From the NCBI RefSeq assembly GCF_003075075.1, contig NZ_QCYM01000025.1, forward strand, positions 1-60,640: a stretch of 60,640 nt of DNA. The letters run 5' to 3'. This document shows, piece by piece, positions 9,001 through 17,584 of the stretch. The notes beneath the pieces are model-generated. The model had not been told where the DNA came from and did no database searches. It saw only the letters and a program-made list of their open reading frames with translations. The translations under genes were made by a program, and so were the position numbers. Position 1 is the stretch's first letter. Each line of letters starts with the position of its first letter. The DNA is from Labrenzia sp. 011. GTDB taxonomy: Bacteria > Pseudomonadota > Alphaproteobacteria > Rhizobiales > Stappiaceae.

Positions 9001-9933
9001 CTAGTAATAGAAATACCGGGTGAAGTGGAAGAACAGCGGGGCGGTATAGGTCAGGCTGTCGATGCGGTCAAGAATGCCGCCGTGACCCGGGATCAGGCTG
9101 CCGGTGTCCTTGACTCCGAGGTCGCGTTTCAGGGCGGAGACGGTGACGTCGCCGATGAAACCGGCAACGGGAATGAGCAGGCCGGCCATTGCTGCATGGG
9201 CCATGTCGAAGGGCGTCACCAGCGGTGCGGTCACCAGGGCAAGAACGAAGGTGGTGGCAACGCCGCCGAGAAAACCTTCCCAGGTCTTGTTCGGACTGAC
9301 TCCGGGGACGATCTTGTGGCGGCCGAGCAGCTTGCCCCAGGTGTATTGGGCGACATCGTTGAACTGGGTCAGGAAAATCAGGAAGAGCAGCAGACCGGCG
9401 CCGCCCGCGCTGTTGGCGTCGGTTGGCGGCAGGATCAGCAGGAAGGCTGCGTGGCTGACGGAAAAGACGCAGAGCATCAGGCCCCAGTTGAGCGTGCCGA
9501 CGGCCTTCAGAAACCCTTCCGTCTGCTGGGTCAGCAGGCTGGCGAAGGGCAGGAACAGGAACATGTAGACCGGGATGAACACGGCGAACATGCCGTAATA
9601 GCCGTCATAGACCCAGAAGTACTGGACCGGGATGGCCAGATAGGCCCAGAACAGCACCCGCCTGTCGGCACGGCGGGTGGGGATCATGGAAAAATATTCC
9701 TTCAGCGCCAGGAAGCTGACGAGGGCGAAGACGACGATGGAAAGCGTGTTGCTGACCAGGAACGAGATGGTGAAGATCGCCACCATGACCCACCAGCTGC
9801 GGGTGCGCGCGACGAGTTCGCTCATGGTTTCCGGCGAGCGTCTGGAGATCGCGTAGACGATCATGCTCGCCACGGCCAGGAGGCCCCAGATGCCGATCAG
9901 GGCCCAGTGGAGTGTCTGGAGCTGGAAGGTCAT
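9001..9933 (-). CDS. CdsA-like phosphatidate cytidylyltransferase (YnbB type)
   Basis: 310 residues, about eight hydrophobic helices. The C-terminal signature region GVSPNKTWEGFLGG, then VAGFIGDVTVSALKRDLGVKD and PGHGGILDRIDSL, is the CDP-diglyceride synthase signature, with the acidic residues present. It would make CDP-diacylglycerol from phosphatidate and CTP at the inner membrane. Start ATG 9933 overlaps the stop of the upstream CDP-alcohol phosphatidyltransferase by four bases, showing translational coupling. A second, housekeeping cdsA probably exists elsewhere, because this pairing resembles the accessory ynbAB genes of E. coli. That last point is inference. Confidence 0.85.
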   Translation of the reverse strand: MTFQLQTLHWALIGIWGLLAVASMIVYAISRRSPETMSELVARTRSWWVMVAIFTISFLVSNTLSIVVFALVSFLALKEYFSMIPTRRADRRVLFWAYLAIPVQYFWVYDGYYGMFAVFIPVYMFLFLPFASLLTQQTEGFLKAVGTLNWGLMLCVFSVSHAAFLLILPPTDANSAGGAGLLLFLIFLTQFNDVAQYTWGKLLGRHKIVPGVSPNKTWEGFLGGVATTFVLALVTAPLVTPFDMAHAAMAGLLIPVAGFIGDVTVSALKRDLGVKDTGSLIPGHGGILDRIDSLTYTAPLFFHFTRYFYY

Positions 9934-10541
9934 GCGGTTCGTTTCTCCCTGATGGCTGCACGGGCACGGTTCAAGATGGTGAGCGCGGAGAGCACGAGAC
10001 CGGCGCCGAAGAGGATATGGTAGGTGAGGGGGGCTGTCAGTCCGAAGGCGATCAGCAGGCCGCACAGGCCGAACAGCGCTGCCCGGTCGCTCTTGCCGAA
10101 GGGGCCGTCATAGCGGCGGTTGGCGCCGATCTGGACGCCGATGACGCCGGTCATCTCGCCGATGAGCGCCAGAACCACAAGCCCGACGATCAGCGTGCCG
10201 GAAACGAAGGGCAGGAGTGCGAAGGGCAGGTAGAGCGCGGCGTCCGAGACAACATCACCGAGTTCGTTCAGGACCGCGCCGAGATCCGACTTCTGGTCAT
10301 GTTCGCGCGCCAGCATGCCGTCGATGGCGTTCAGGCCCATGCGGATGAAAAGGACGAGCGGCAGCAGCAGCAGCGGTAGAAAGGCCCCGGGAAACAGCCA
10401 GAGGGCAAATCCTTCCAGAATGGAAAGCGTCAGAGCCGCGAGCGTGACCTGGTTTGCGGTGACGCCACCGGCAGCCAGTTTGCGGCAGATCGGGCGGAGC
10501 AGATCCTGGAAGCGGGATTTGAGCTGGTAGATGGTTGGCAT
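9930..10541 (-). CDS. CDP-alcohol phosphatidyltransferase (YnbA type)
   Basis: 203 residues with several membrane helices. The CDP-alcohol motif reads N71-A-I-D74-G75-M-L-A78-R79 ... G88 ... N92 ... D96. The canonical motif D-x2-D-G-x2-A-R-x8-G-x3-D-x3-D has Asp at positions 71 and 92, so two of the four metal/base Asp are Asn here. From memory, E. coli YnbA has the same substitutions, which suggests a subfamily trait rather than decay. The product would join CDP-diacylglycerol to an unknown alcohol. First gene of the minus-strand lipid module and overlapping cdsA-like by four bases. Confidence 0.8.
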   Translation of the reverse strand: MPTIYQLKSRFQDLLRPICRKLAAGGVTANQVTLAALTLSILEGFALWLFPGAFLPLLLLPLVLFIRMGLNAIDGMLAREHDQKSDLGAVLNELGDVVSDAALYLPFALLPFVSGTLIVGLVVLALIGEMTGVIGVQIGANRRYDGPFGKSDRAALFGLCGLLIAFGLTAPLTYHILFGAGLVLSALTILNRARAAIREKRTA

Positions 10542-10754
10542 CTGGGAATCCGGAAAAGTTGCAAAACACTATCGTGAAAATGGCTGTGTGCGTCATAGCA
10601 TAAAGCGTTGATTGTGACCCATACCGGTCGGGCAATGCCGTGGGACGCTGCCCGAAACGTCATGAATGTGATGTCGCGGCTATCTGGTCGTCAAACCGCC
10701 AGGGTACATTGCGACCGGCGTTGGGGGGCTTTATTTCCGAAAAGGCATTTTACA

Positions 10755-11597
10755 ATGGTCATGCAGCCGTCGATATTCGAAAAACAATACAGACCGATCA
10801 CCGTCCATACGCTGGACGGGACCGCATTCGTCAACGTTCAGTCCTATCTCTCCGGCGAACCGCGCAAGAAGCAGTTCAACGCTGCCGCCCTGGCGGATCT
10901 GCGCCGGTTCCTGAGCAAAAAAGACAGGTACAAGGACGGCCAGAACGGGGCGGACAGGCACAGCTGGGACGACAAGTCCGGCCTGACCGCCTTCGGTCTG
11001 GTCGGACCGGGCTATTTCAAGCCCTGGCTCTGGGTCAATATCACCTGGAAGGAACTGCAGCTCGGCTTTTACGGCAAGGGCACGCCCGAACGCATGCGGC
11101 GGATCCTGCAGGTGATCGATTTCTACCTCAAGACCGCCGAAATTGATCTGAGCAGAGTTCACTGGAATTATGTGATGAGTCTGGAGGAATACGCCAAATA
11201 CTATCTCGGCCTCGACTGCAACGGGTTCACGGGAGCCTTCCTGGAAAGCCAGTATCCCTCGCTCGGCATAAACGGAGGCGATCATATCAACTATCTGGAC
11301 GGCAAGCTGAAGAAGCGAGCGACTATCGCCGAAATCAAGCCGGGCGATATCCTCAGCCGGGAAGGCGGCGGCGGAACGCGTCACGTGGCCATGGTCAATT
11401 CCGTGTCCGGTGTGATCTCTCCGGAAGCAACGTCCGCCCAGGTCTCCATCACCCAGTCCTCTTTCAGTCTTGGCGGGCTCAACACGAAGACCTATACGCT
11501 GAAGATGATCAACGAGGGTCCCAAGAACAAACCGCTGAATTGGCACCTGGCCGGGTTTTACAAGTTCAATCACTGCCTGGCGCTGGAGCGGAAATAG
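10755..11597 (+). CDS. Putative NlpC/P60-like cysteine hydrolase
   Basis: 280 residues from ATG 10755 (another ATG at 10761). The reading frame extends back to a TTG at 10608, but that stretch lacks family-like sequence. No signal peptide or membrane segment is evident. The middle contains GLDCNGFTGAF (C155), like the DCSGF nucleophile motif of NlpC/P60 enzymes, then KPGDIL, and GTRHVAMVNS (H210), which matches the family's catalytic His strand. The spacing of ~55 residues fits the fold. The N-terminal 150 residues are not recognised. Function as a peptidoglycan or amide hydrolase is inference; without an export signal the substrate may be cytoplasmic. Confidence 0.5.
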   Translation: MVMQPSIFEKQYRPITVHTLDGTAFVNVQSYLSGEPRKKQFNAAALADLRRFLSKKDRYKDGQNGADRHSWDDKSGLTAFGLVGPGYFKPWLWVNITWKELQLGFYGKGTPERMRRILQVIDFYLKTAEIDLSRVHWNYVMSLEEYAKYYLGLDCNGFTGAFLESQYPSLGINGGDHINYLDGKLKKRATIAEIKPGDILSREGGGGTRHVAMVNSVSGVISPEATSAQVSITQSSFSLGGLNTKTYTLKMINEGPKNKPLNWHLAGFYKFNHCLALERK

Positions 11598-11785
11598 CGT
11601 GCGCTTTCCGGGGAGCGGGCTTCAATTGCTCTGTCGTTGGTCCGCAGCGCCCGTGCGCATGCTATCGTGAGGGAACGAATGCGCCGCTGCGGGGTTTCCC
11701 CGCTATTGCGACATGCATAATTTCCGAAATGTCCCGGTGAATATGGCATCTGACCGGGCGTGCGGCCTTTCGACAGGAGACAAAA

Positions 11786-11854
11786 GTGACGGTATTCTAT
11801 CAGGTAACTGATACATTCAAGATATTCTGGTTCGCGGAGCGGCTTTTCCGATGA
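11786..11854 (+). CDS. 22-residue upstream ORF coupled to the protease gene
   Basis: GTG 11786 follows an AGGAGA ribosome site at the normal distance and encodes MTVFYQVTDTFKIFWFAERLFR. Its TGA overlaps the ATG of the next gene in the arrangement ATGA, the classic translational-coupling junction. The peptide is aromatic and resembles nothing I know. It could be a leader peptide that controls translation of the protease gene, or a real microprotein. Coding potential cannot be shown from so short an ORF. Confidence 0.4.
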   Translation: MTVFYQVTDTFKIFWFAERLFR

Positions 11855-12582
11855 TCGATCCCATCCTGCTCACAACCCCGCGTGTCTCCACATTCGACGG
11901 AGACCGGCATCTGACCAATGCGAGCGGCTTTTTCTTCCGGCGGGACGACCGGCTTTTCCTGGTGACCAGCCGCCACGTGATGATCGACGAGGACAGCGAT
12001 CACCATCCGTCGCGGATCGAGATCGAGCTTCATAACAATCCTGACAATCTCGCCGAGTCGATCGGGCTGTCGATTCCCCTGTTCCGGGACGGGAGCAGCC
12101 TGTGGCGTCAGGGAACGGATACAGCCGGCGAGATCGACGTGGCGGTGATCGAGCTCGACAGGAGCGCCCTGCCGGCAGACCAGCTCTATCGGGTCTTCGG
12201 ACCCGAGCATCTGGTCGATCCGGACGAGCAGGTCGAGGTCGGATCGTCGATCCTGGTTGTCGGCTTTCCGCTGGGTTTCCACGACACACTGCATCACATG
12301 CCCGTGGTGCGGCAGGCGGTCATTGCCTCGTCCTTCGGATTCCGCTTCGGGGGAATGGGCTATTTCCTGACCGATGGCCGGACCCATCGCGGCATCAGCG
12401 GCGCCCCGGTGGTGATGCGGGCGCCCGAACTTGAAGGCATGGAAGGCGATCTGCCATGGAAACTGCTCGGCGTTCATTCCGCACGGCTTGACGTGGGCAC
12501 GCGCGACATGGTGCTCGACGAGGCGCTGGGCCTGAATTGCGCCTGGTATGCGGATATCCTGCTGACGCTGACAGAGGCTTGA
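11851..12582 (+). CDS. Trypsin-like serine protease domain protein
   Basis: 243 residues, only one trypsin-like domain. The triad is visible: H42 in LVTSRHVMI, D96 in GEIDVAVIEL, and S183 in RGISGAPVVM. The typical GFPLGFHDTLH strand lies between Asp and Ser. There is no signal peptide or PDZ domain, so it looks cytoplasmic, unlike DegP. The start overlaps the stop of a 22-residue ORF. Similar single-domain proteins are annotated only as trypsin-like peptidases. It may act on host-cell stress or be a degenerate sensor; substrate is unknown. Convergent with the lipoprotein gene downstream. Confidence 0.75.
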   Translation: MIDPILLTTPRVSTFDGDRHLTNASGFFFRRDDRLFLVTSRHVMIDEDSDHHPSRIEIELHNNPDNLAESIGLSIPLFRDGSSLWRQGTDTAGEIDVAVIELDRSALPADQLYRVFGPEHLVDPDEQVEVGSSILVVGFPLGFHDTLHHMPVVRQAVIASSFGFRFGGMGYFLTDGRTHRGISGAPVVMRAPELEGMEGDLPWKLLGVHSARLDVGTRDMVLDEALGLNCAWYADILLTLTEA

Positions 12583-12590
12583 GCCGGCCG

Positions 12591-12621
12591 GCCGGCCGCT
12601 GCGGCGGCCGGCGGAGCTGTT
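12591..12621. terminator. Hairpin terminator between convergent genes
   Basis: GCCGGCCGC (12591-12599), loop TGCG, GCGGCCGGC (12604-12612), a perfect 9-bp GC stem, followed by GGAGCTGTTTT on the plus strand. It lies in the 45 bases between the convergent protease and lipoprotein genes and could serve both. Confidence 0.6.
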
Positions 12622-12627
12622 TTGCCG

Positions 12628-13122
12628 TCAGGAAGATAGTGGCGGGCAGCTGCTGCTTTGTTCGGCGCGCGATTTCAGGCCCTGAAGGCTCTGCATGGTG
12701 TTCTGATTGCCCGGCAGCACGAAGCTCTGTTCCAGGGCGGTGCGCACATTGTTGACCACCGCGAGATCCTGGACCGCCAGCGTCTGGCAGGGCGATCCGG
12801 TAAAGCGGACGCGGATGCGGATGACCCGCTGACCGTTGTCCGAGGGACCGAATTCGCTGTCGAGTGCCGGGTTCGCACCAAGCATCGGTCTTTCAAGGAC
12901 AACCATGTTGGCCTGGTCCTGCAGGACCACTGTACCGCGTTCCTGCGCGCTGGAGACGAGAGCGGCGCGCACATCCGTCGGCGCGGCGGCGATATTGATG
13001 CTCTGGGCACCTGCCGGAACATCGAGCCGGGGCTGATCGGGGAGGGAGGCCCGTCGGCCCGAACCGCCCTGACAGGCGGCAAGAGAGAGGGCGCAAAGGC
13101 TGATCATGAGAATGTGCCGCAT
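12628..13122 (-). CDS. Lipoprotein of unknown function
   Basis: 164 residues from ATG 13122, which follows an in-frame ATG at 13149 that would place nine extra residues before the signal. Residues 1-16 are a lipoprotein signal peptide with lipobox LAAC and lipidation at C17. The mature part is soluble and has a short beta-rich region (DVRAALVSSAQERGTVVLQD, then QRVIRIRVRFTG) but no domain I recognise. Likely anchored in the outer membrane or the periplasmic face of the inner membrane. Lies downstream-facing to the protease gene, not in an obvious operon. Confidence 0.7.
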   Translation of the reverse strand: MRHILMISLCALSLAACQGGSGRRASLPDQPRLDVPAGAQSINIAAAPTDVRAALVSSAQERGTVVLQDQANMVVLERPMLGANPALDSEFGPSDNGQRVIRIRVRFTGSPCQTLAVQDLAVVNNVRTALEQSFVLPGNQNTMQSLQGLKSRAEQSSSCPPLSS

Positions 13123-13399
13123 CTGCTTTCCCGAATTTAAAAAGGCCATAAACCGCTTTCCGCATTCTGGAGCAAATTATCCGCACTCAGGTCAAGGCGG
13201 ACAAGATGCTCTGTCACTTTAAAGTCTATCAACCGTTCTGCAATCGGATGGTTCCATAAGACTGCATCCGATCCGGCGCCGGATTTTGAAAACTGCTTCT
13301 TCCGGCATGTCAGAATGCAGCCTGCCACAACTCTCCTAACGAAGCCTTGTGGCGGCAGAGCGGCGGGACTCATGCGCGGGTGTGTTTCTGTAAAACGGG
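13123..13399. other. Intergenic stretch with a 14-bp palindrome
   Basis: Between the lipoprotein and the coiled-coil gene. It holds the perfect palindrome ATCCGGCGCCGGAT at 13271-13284 followed by TTT on the plus strand. Both neighbours run on the minus strand, so a role as a terminator of either is unclear. No ORF is convincing. Confidence 0.35.
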
Positions 13400-14863
13400 C
13401 TAGAAGTGATCGCCTGTCTTGAACCCGCCACCGCCAAAGCCGGTGCCACTCTTGAAGCCGCCGCCGCCAAAACTGTCGCCGCCCCCCGGAAATTTGCCGC
13501 CGGGTCCGCCGAAGCCGCCGATGCCGCCCATGGATTTCGGCAGGCCGGTGCCTTCGGGAAAGGCGACCTGACGTCCGCGCGGCTTGCGTCTTTTGTGGGC
13601 GCGCTCGGCCCGGGCCCAGTAATCCGCACCGGTGATCGCCCCTTTTACAAGTTCGCCCAGAAGGACGGTGGTGAGCCTGTTGTCGGAAAAGGTGGATTCC
13701 CAGCTTCCGTACCCGCTGGAGCGGAACCGCTTGATGACGTCTGCGAGTTCCGCGCGGCGGCGGCCGATATCGCGCTGCAGTTCCCTGTCCTGGCGAATTT
13801 CCCGGGCAACCTGCTCGATGCGTTCCTTCAGATCCTCGATCCTCTGTACGATCTTTTCGTCTTCGGGAGAGGGGGTTTCCAGAGCCGTGCGCCACAGGTC
13901 GTTGAGGTCGTCGGCCTGCAGCGAGACGGACAGATGTTCCTCCGCCTTGAGGAAATCCGCGTCTTCACCACCGGAAAATTCCGCCAGAGCGGTGGAGAGG
14001 GTTTCGATGCGGCGGTCCAGCTTGTCCAGGTCTTCGTCGATGCTGTCGATTTTTTCGCTGTGATTTTCAATCGCGCCGACAAGATCGGTCCCGGCCGCGT
14101 CGGTCATGGCGTTGCGGCTGAATTCTGCGAGCTTTTCCTGTTCGTGGTGGGCTATCTGCGCGCAGCGTTCCGCATGCCGGGCCATGCGCTCGGGAATGCT
14201 GGTGAGCATGGCGTAGTTCGCCCGTGCGTCGTGAAATCGGATCAGGCCGGCGACCCAACCGTCGAGGGAGCGAACGAGGCCCCGGTGACGGTAGTCCGGT
14301 GTGCCGAAACCGCGTTGCCAGAGATAGATGAACAGGGGATCGGCTTCGTAGGCCTTGCCTTTTTCCGCGCGGTCCCGTTCGGATGTCCTGGCCTTGGCGG
14401 CGGCGGCTTCGGCTGTTGCAAGCGCCGCTTCGGTGGCGCGGTTCTGGGCCTGATAGGCGCTGTCGTTTTCAAGGCGGCTGTCGACCGCCTCCATCAGCTC
14501 GTCCATCTGGGTTTCGGCCGCGTCGCGTGCGCTGTCCAGTTCGGATCGTGTCTTCTGCAGCTGATTGCGCTCGCTTTCGCACTGGCGGAGCTGCTCGGTC
14601 AGCACCTTGTAGTCGGCGTTGCGCTTGTCCAGAAGGCGCCGGGCTTCGCGCGCGGCACTGTCCAGGCGGGTGTTCAGTGCACCGGCGGCGTCGGAATCCA
14701 GCCGGAAACGGGCAAGGTCCCGATAGGCTTCGCTCTGGCGTTCCTGCAGGTCGGTCAGCGCCCGCGTCGAACGTTCGATGCGCTTGCTGAGTTCGGCCTC
14801 CTCGCGGCGCAGGTCCTGGAGGGACTGTTCGATGGTGCCAAGGGTCTCGCGTCCGGTCAGCAT
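13400..14863 (-). CDS. Long coiled-coil protein with glycine-rich C-terminus
   Basis: 487 residues, unrecognised. Residues ~1-170 are almost continuous heptad-rich helix (EEAELSKRIERSTRALTDLQ and onward). A central patch around 175-215 contains YEADPLFIYLWQRGFGTPDY, and a second coiled coil covers ~220-390. The last ~45 residues are a Gly/Phe tail with repeats of GFGGGGFK type. No signal peptide or membrane helix is present. It is the last gene of a three-gene minus-strand cluster, starting 41 bases after the DUF6384-like gene. Architecture suggests a scaffold or membrane-associated filament partner. Function unknown. Confidence 0.75.
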   Translation of the reverse strand: MLTGRETLGTIEQSLQDLRREEAELSKRIERSTRALTDLQERQSEAYRDLARFRLDSDAAGALNTRLDSAAREARRLLDKRNADYKVLTEQLRQCESERNQLQKTRSELDSARDAAETQMDELMEAVDSRLENDSAYQAQNRATEAALATAEAAAAKARTSERDRAEKGKAYEADPLFIYLWQRGFGTPDYRHRGLVRSLDGWVAGLIRFHDARANYAMLTSIPERMARHAERCAQIAHHEQEKLAEFSRNAMTDAAGTDLVGAIENHSEKIDSIDEDLDKLDRRIETLSTALAEFSGGEDADFLKAEEHLSVSLQADDLNDLWRTALETPSPEDEKIVQRIEDLKERIEQVAREIRQDRELQRDIGRRRAELADVIKRFRSSGYGSWESTFSDNRLTTVLLGELVKGAITGADYWARAERAHKRRKPRGRQVAFPEGTGLPKSMGGIGGFGGPGGKFPGGGDSFGGGGFKSGTGFGGGGFKTGDHF

Positions 14864-14903
14864 GGGTTATCTTTCCTGCAAGCGAAGCGTGGGGCGCGCG
14901 CCG

Positions 14904-15830
14904 TTACCATTTCGTGATGGCTCCGTCCTGGACACCGCTGCGCCACTTGATATCCATTTCTCCGCGCCGTTTCTGGCCAAGAACGCCCTTTTGCACGATG
15001 CCGTCTTCCATCTTGTCACGGCGGACCGCGTTGTAGATGGGCTCGGATACCCGCTGGCCCCATTTGTCGACCGTTTCCGCGGCGCTGCTTTCCTCCGAGG
15101 TGATACTGCGTTCGAGTATGTTGCCGTCCGGATCGACGGCTTCCACCACGATATAGTAATTTTCGGTGTCCGGATTGGCTTCCGGAATTCGGGTGATGCC
15201 GGTCGGGACGCCTTCGCGCGAGATGATACGGACCTCGAAGGCTTCCTGAAGCCGCGCCGCGAGCTGGCGCAGATCGGCTTCCGCCTTGAAGGCGGCGTCC
15301 GTCCGGCCGTCGGCAAGCGCCAGGCGCCCGTCGTCGGCAAGGCGCATGGCTTCGCCCTCGACCTCCGTATTGTCTGTCAGCGTGTCGATCCGGCCAACGA
15401 GTTCGCTATAGGTGTCCGGCAGGGCCTGCAGCCGCGCCAGGAAATCGGCTTCCGCCCGCTGCGCGGGAAGGGTTACCAGGAAATACCAGGCGGCAATGGC
15501 GACAACGAGGACGGCAGCGGCGGCGGCAAGCCATTTCGACCAGATCGCGCGCGAGATATAGATCATCGCAAGCGTGCGCTGGAAGCCGGTGGATGGCGGG
15601 GTGTAGACGAAACGGTCGCGTTTGAGATCCTCCACGCCCGCCTTGAGAATGTGATCAGGAACCTCGATCCCCTGGGCGGCATAGACCTGCCGCAGCCGCT
15701 CGATCATAGCCGCGTCGCGGTCGTCCGCCTTCAGTTCCCGGGCGACCTGCCCCTCTTCGTGGCGCAGCGTGTCCACCACGTCCATCGCCATCATCAGATC
15801 GTCGAGTGGGGCGTCGGTTTTGCTAGCCAT
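14904..15830 (-). CDS. DUF6384-like membrane protein
   Basis: 308 residues. The N-terminal ~90 residues (DDLMMAMDVVDTLRHEEGQV and onward) form a soluble helical region; one membrane helix follows at ~residues 97-117 (KWLAAAAAVLVVAIAAWYFL); the C-terminal ~190 residues are an alpha/beta domain predicted to lie outside the cytoplasm or on the opposite face. I associate the N-terminal pattern with DUF6384, a family of unknown function, from memory. It sits between a helical TelA-like protein and the Gly-tailed coiled-coil protein, spaced 126 and 41 bases. Likely the membrane anchor of the cluster. Confidence 0.6.
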   Translation of the reverse strand: MASKTDAPLDDLMMAMDVVDTLRHEEGQVARELKADDRDAAMIERLRQVYAAQGIEVPDHILKAGVEDLKRDRFVYTPPSTGFQRTLAMIYISRAIWSKWLAAAAAVLVVAIAAWYFLVTLPAQRAEADFLARLQALPDTYSELVGRIDTLTDNTEVEGEAMRLADDGRLALADGRTDAAFKAEADLRQLAARLQEAFEVRIISREGVPTGITRIPEANPDTENYYIVVEAVDPDGNILERSITSEESSAAETVDKWGQRVSEPIYNAVRRDKMEDGIVQKGVLGQKRRGEMDIKWRSGVQDGAITKW

Positions 15831-15854
15831 AAATGCGGTCTTCTCAAATCGGGC

Positions 15855-15875
15855 GGGCCGGAGGAGATCCGGCCC
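15855..15875 (-). promoter_or_regulatory. Intercistronic hairpin in the coiled-coil cluster
   Basis: On the plus strand GGGCCGGA-GGAGA-TCCGGCCC, a perfect 8-bp stem, lies between the first and second genes of the cluster. No T-run follows on the minus strand. It may protect or divide the polycistronic mRNA so the first gene is expressed at a different level; this is inference. Confidence 0.4.
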
Positions 15876-15956
15876 GTAATTCCCGGCAGTCCAGAGTCTC
15901 GTTAAAGGCGTACTATTCCAACAGTTAACATCCCTGCATCAAGGGATGTCCACACC

Positions 15957-17162
15957 CTAGAGAGCCTTGCCTTCCGCGGTCAATTTGGCGAGCCGCCGCT
16001 TGCCGTCCTCGACCGCGGTGCGAATCTCTTCGGAATTCTTCGTCGACATCTCGCGCATCTCGGAAATGATTTCCCGGGACTGGACCTGGAAATTGACGAC
16101 GGAATCGACCAGCTTCTTGACGGAGGCGGCGGCGACCGTCGGGCCGTAGCCGGCCTTCAGCGCCTCCATCTGGACCGCGTCGCCGATATCCGCCAGGGTT
16201 TCCAGGCTCTTGTTGATGCCTTCCTTCATGGCGTTCAGCGTTTCGGTGGACTCGTGCAGGCCCTGCAGGCCGGTGAAGGACGCATTGAGAGCGGTCAGGA
16301 CGGATTCGTTGGTGGAGAAGAAACTCACCGACTGCGCATAGACCCGTTCCTTGGCATTGGTGGTCTGCACCAGCCGCGCCATGATCACTTCGGAGGTGTT
16401 GTAGCCGATGGTCAGATTGTCGGAGAGGTCCTTGGCGATCTGGTAGCGCTTTTCCTCGTCCTGCATCTCGCGCAACCTTTCGTCGCGGGCAAGTTCGAGC
16501 CGGGCTTTCTGGGCGGCATCTCCGCCCGAATAGCCGGCGACGTCTGCCGAGGCGGCTTCGAGCGCCTGTTTGGCGGCCTCAAGCTTTTGCGCGGCCATGT
16601 TGAGCAGTTCCAGAGCCGTGACTTCGGCCTGTTTCAGGGCGCCGCGGAAGTCGCGATAGGCATTCAGGATGGTCTGTTCGCGTTCGATCTGGTCCTTGGT
16701 GGCGCGGGCGACTTCCTTGTAGGTGTCGCGAATGTCCGTGAACCGGTCGGAAATCGTGCCCCGGCGCATGTCGCGCCATTTGTTGGACAGGTTTTCCGTA
16801 AAGGAGATCTTGCCGTCGGCAAGCTGGTCGACCAGGGCCTTGGCGTCGTCCCGTATGGAATCGAATGCCTTGGTGATTTCCTCGTAGCGCTCGCCGATAT
16901 CCATCTGCTGCACCTGGGAGCGGACCACTTCGTTGAAGTTGGACGCCTGTCCCAGGGTGCGGGTGATGACGAGCACCTTGTCCGGGGAAAGATCGGAAAT
17001 CTGCTCCAGAAGCGCGTTGATCGGCGCGTCCGTCTCCGTCTGCGGCGTGATGCCGACGTCGCGCAGCGTGGTGAGCGCGCGATCAAGATACTGGAGGGGA
17101 GAAAAGCCGCCGGCGGGCGCTGCTGTCGTCTCCGGGGTTTGCGATGCTGCCGCGTCTGTCAT
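15957..17162 (-). CDS. Long helical protein, distantly TelA-like, unknown function
   Basis: 401 residues from ATG 17162, supported by AGGAGG eight bases upstream; the frame runs to 17249 but without a ribosome site. Almost entirely helical, with acidic and basic heptads and no signal peptide or membrane segment. The general pattern (N-terminal amphipathic region, central coiled coil ~150-250, and a C-terminal helical bundle with repeated Ser/Thr/Val helices) is like the TelA/KlaA toxic-anion-resistance family. I cannot claim a clear signature, and similar proteins are often named only cell-surface protein. First gene of the three-gene cluster; divergent from an MscS-type channel gene. Confidence 0.6.
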   Translation of the reverse strand: MTDAAASQTPETTAAPAGGFSPLQYLDRALTTLRDVGITPQTETDAPINALLEQISDLSPDKVLVITRTLGQASNFNEVVRSQVQQMDIGERYEEITKAFDSIRDDAKALVDQLADGKISFTENLSNKWRDMRRGTISDRFTDIRDTYKEVARATKDQIEREQTILNAYRDFRGALKQAEVTALELLNMAAQKLEAAKQALEAASADVAGYSGGDAAQKARLELARDERLREMQDEEKRYQIAKDLSDNLTIGYNTSEVIMARLVQTTNAKERVYAQSVSFFSTNESVLTALNASFTGLQGLHESTETLNAMKEGINKSLETLADIGDAVQMEALKAGYGPTVAAASVKKLVDSVVNFQVQSREIISEMREMSTKNSEEIRTAVEDGKRRLAKLTAEGKAL

Positions 17163-17584
17163 ATCCGACCTCCTGAACGGACGGCGGCGAATTTCCGGGG
17201 CTTGCGCGCGCCTGTGCCGGACCGTCCTGTTAACGAATTCATGCCGCAAGTAAGGGCAGGCTTACGCCGCCGTGTCAACGGTTTGGACCACAAAAGCCGG
17301 CTGCCCCGGGGACGGGAAACGCGCCGTTGCGATCATCCATGGACGAATTATGCGACATATGTATATGCAACTGCGGGACCGGGCTGAAAATGCGGTCGGG
17401 GAGAAGCCTGTCAATGTCGGCGGGCCACTCGGCAAAAGACCTTTGGCCGCATGCGTGGGCTGGTCTTTGGAATTGCCTGCGGAAGCGATTATCCTTCCGC
17501 TATCGACAGGCTCATGCCTTCGGGAGGACACGCCCTTCGGGAAACACGGGTCAGACATGGCTTTCGTTGGAAGAGAGAACGATC
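17163..17584. other. Divergent intergenic region, coiled-coil cluster / MscS channel
   Basis: About 420 bases between divergent starts. Overlapping short frames extend through it on the plus strand but look non-coding, since none has a ribosome site or family-like sequence. Promoters for both directions should be here; an AT-rich patch near 17345-17370 (ACATATGTATATGCAA) is the best candidate, but I cannot define -35/-10 elements. Confidence 0.35.

Noticed and set aside
10608..10754. N-terminal extension of the NlpC/P60-like gene from TTG 10608
   Set aside because: No ribosome site, no family-like residues; ATG 10755 is closer to where the plausible domain begins.
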